Shown piece by piece: positions 6,264 to 7,202 of a stretch of DNA of 7,202 bases. The notes under the pieces are model-generated. The model searched no databases. It saw only the letters and a list, made by a program, of their open reading frames with translations, and was not told where the DNA came from. The translations under genes were made by a program, and so were the position numbers. This DNA comes from Gammaproteobacteria bacterium (lineage in GTDB: Bacteria > Pseudomonadota > Gammaproteobacteria > UBA5335 > SLRW01). The DNA lies in NCBI GenBank assembly GCA_007134115.1, contig SLLK01000282.1, positions 1 through 7,202 on the forward strand, in the 5' to 3' direction. Within the stretch, counting starts at the first letter, position 1. Every line of letters starts with the position of its first letter.

Positions 6264-6427
6264 ACTCGGTTCGTCCTGTGCCGGAAGGGATGACAATCCG
6301 GCTGATTGCGGGTTGTGACACCCACACTATGACACACAACGCGCCGCGGCTTCAGGGACCGGCCCCGGCAACAGCGCTTGTACTGGCCGTGTCTTGTGCG
6401 ACACTGCATATCATGATTGCCTGCAAA
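6264..6427. promoter_or_regulatory. Divergent promoter region with GACAC half-sites and an inverted repeat
   Basis: This gap separates the minus-strand run from the divergent plus-strand gene and should carry promoters for both. TGACAC occurs at 6316-6321 and again at 6330-6335, 14 bases apart. They lie inside a larger inverted repeat, GTTGTG at 6312-6317 and CACAAC at 6335-6340. A second inverted repeat, GTGTC at 6389-6393 and GACAC at 6400-6404 with a six-base spacer, uses the same half-site. TATCAT at 6409-6414 is a possible plus-strand -10 hexamer and CATAGT (minus strand, near 6327-6332) a possible minus-strand one. Neither has a convincing -35, so promoter positions are not settled. The repeated half-site suggests binding by a dimeric regulator. 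Confidence 0.4.
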
Positions 6428-7202
6428 ATGAGTACGTTAGCGCCACGGACCGGCAATCCAACCCGGCCTCTGCGCGCCTGCCGGTCCGGCGTGGCTGCCA
6501 CCCTTGCCGTGTGCCTGTGGGCAGCGCCTGTCACCGACACACTGCTGGCAGCCCCCAACGAACGCCCGGCTGAAGATCACGAGGCAGAGGCCCTGCCCGA
6601 TCTCAACGAGTGGCGTCTCGATCCTGTGACCGTGCCCGACCCCGAAATACCGGACAACAGCGGCGAAACGCTGAGCGTCGAGGAGATACTCGAAGCGCGG
6701 GAAGCATTGAGCGTCCCGCCCGCCCACGAGGACTATCCGCTGGTGCCCGGCTGCGAACCGGTGCCCGGGGAAACCGGCAAACTCGTGCCGGCCGAACAAA
6801 CCCATCACCTGGGCTCGCGCGCCGTGTGCCTGCCGGCCCAATGGATCGACAACTTCTTTGCCGAGGAGGACGATGATTTCTATGCGGCGCGCACGCTGAT
6901 CCGCGTAATCTCGTTCGGGCGCTGGCAATCGCGCGGCGAAACGGCCAGTGGCACGCGTGTCAACGCGCGGGTGGCGTTGCCGCATACCGGCGACCGGTTG
7001 TCGCTGATCCTGCGCAGCGACGACAAGGATGATGACCGCCTCGCCGAACGTGACGATGTGGGCGAGGGCGAGCTCACCGGCGACGAATCCGCGGGTGTGG
7101 TACGCGCGGCACTGCGCTTCGCCGCCTGGCAGACACGCATGATCACGACCAGTCTCGAAGCGGGTGTACGCGGCGGCGACGGCTTTGTGCGCAGCCGGTT
7201 CC
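6428..7202 (+). CDS. Exported acidic protein of unknown function, N-terminal part (cut by right edge)
   Basis: An open plus-strand frame runs from ATG 6428 through the right edge, giving 258 residues with no stop. Residues 1-20 are Arg-containing, then GVAATLAVCLWAAP is hydrophobic and ends near LLAAPNE, a plausible Sec signal peptide cleaved around residue 41-42. The mature part is acidic, with a Pro/Glu-rich stretch (residues 43-100), two cysteines (C109, C134) that could form a disulfide, and a WIDNFFAEEDDDFYAARTLIRV block at 139-160. Alternating strands follow (VNARVALPHTGDRLSLIL), reminiscent of Gram-negative outer-membrane or periplasmic beta-rich hypothetical proteins. The start is uncertain: in-frame ATGs also occur at 6413 and 6329, and none has a clear Shine-Dalgarno. 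The gene is divergent from the minus-strand run and may share its regulation. Export is likely; function is unknown. Confidence 0.8.
   Translation, partial: MSTLAPRTGNPTRPLRACRSGVAATLAVCLWAAPVTDTLLAAPNERPAEDHEAEALPDLNEWRLDPVTVPDPEIPDNSGETLSVEEILEAREALSVPPAHEDYPLVPGCEPVPGETGKLVPAEQTHHLGSRAVCLPAQWIDNFFAEEDDDFYAARTLIRVISFGRWQSRGETASGTRVNARVALPHTGDRLSLILRSDDKDDDRLAERDDVGEGELTGDESAGVVRAALRFAAWQTRMITTSLEAGVRGGDGFVRSRF

Noticed and set aside
6264..6296. TTG start for the large protein
   Set aside because: No usable Shine-Dalgarno precedes the TTG, while the ATG at 6261-6263 has ACAGGA ten bases upstream.
6437..6985. Minus-strand open frame of 182 codons near the right edge
   Set aside because: The plus strand carries an uninterrupted frame with a signal peptide through the same region, and the minus-strand product has no signal, motif or plausible context.

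Overview
The window is GC-rich and gene-dense, and looks like the chromosome of a proteobacterium, most likely a gammaproteobacterium. The grounds are indirect: a YaiI-type UPF0178 protein, a class II HDAC-like deacylase, an exported Gram-negative-type protein, and strong Shine-Dalgarno sites on two genes. No mobile element, CRISPR array, tRNA or rRNA was seen.

Layout: at the left edge is the tail of an unrecognised plus-strand gene (stop at 86-88). It converges on a five-gene minus-strand run that reads right to left: (1) a ~657-residue protein of unknown function with a C-terminal Cys/His/Asn hydrolase-like arrangement (6263-4290); (2) an ATP-grasp ligase of unknown substrate (4163-2856); (3) EgtD, the histidine trimethyltransferase that makes hercynine (2784-1810); (4) a histone-deacetylase-fold amidohydrolase (1685-576); (5) a YaiI/UPF0178 protein (579-112) that overlaps the deacylase gene by 4 bases. 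Divergent to this run, across a ~165-base gap, a plus-strand gene for an exported acidic protein starts near 6428 and runs off the right edge.

How the genes may work together: EgtD is the only enzyme here with a clear small-molecule product. No EgtB, EgtE or EanB-type partner is visible. Its immediate upstream neighbours are instead a carboxylate-amine ligase of the ATP-grasp fold and a protein with the residues expected of a papain- or transglutaminase-like enzyme. ATP-grasp ligases next to thiol peptidase-like proteins are a known signature of amide-linked metabolite pathways. The working hypothesis is that hercynine, or another methylated histidine species, is amide-linked to a second molecule by the ATP-grasp enzyme, with the Cys/His/Asn protein and perhaps the HDAC-like amidohydrolase trimming or turning over the product. 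This is inference; an ordinary ergothioneine pathway with egtB elsewhere in the genome remains possible.

The gaps between genes contain several stem-loops. The most stable, between egtD and the deacylase gene, may divide the run into two transcription units. The divergent promoter region carries a cluster of GACAC half-sites that looks like an operator.
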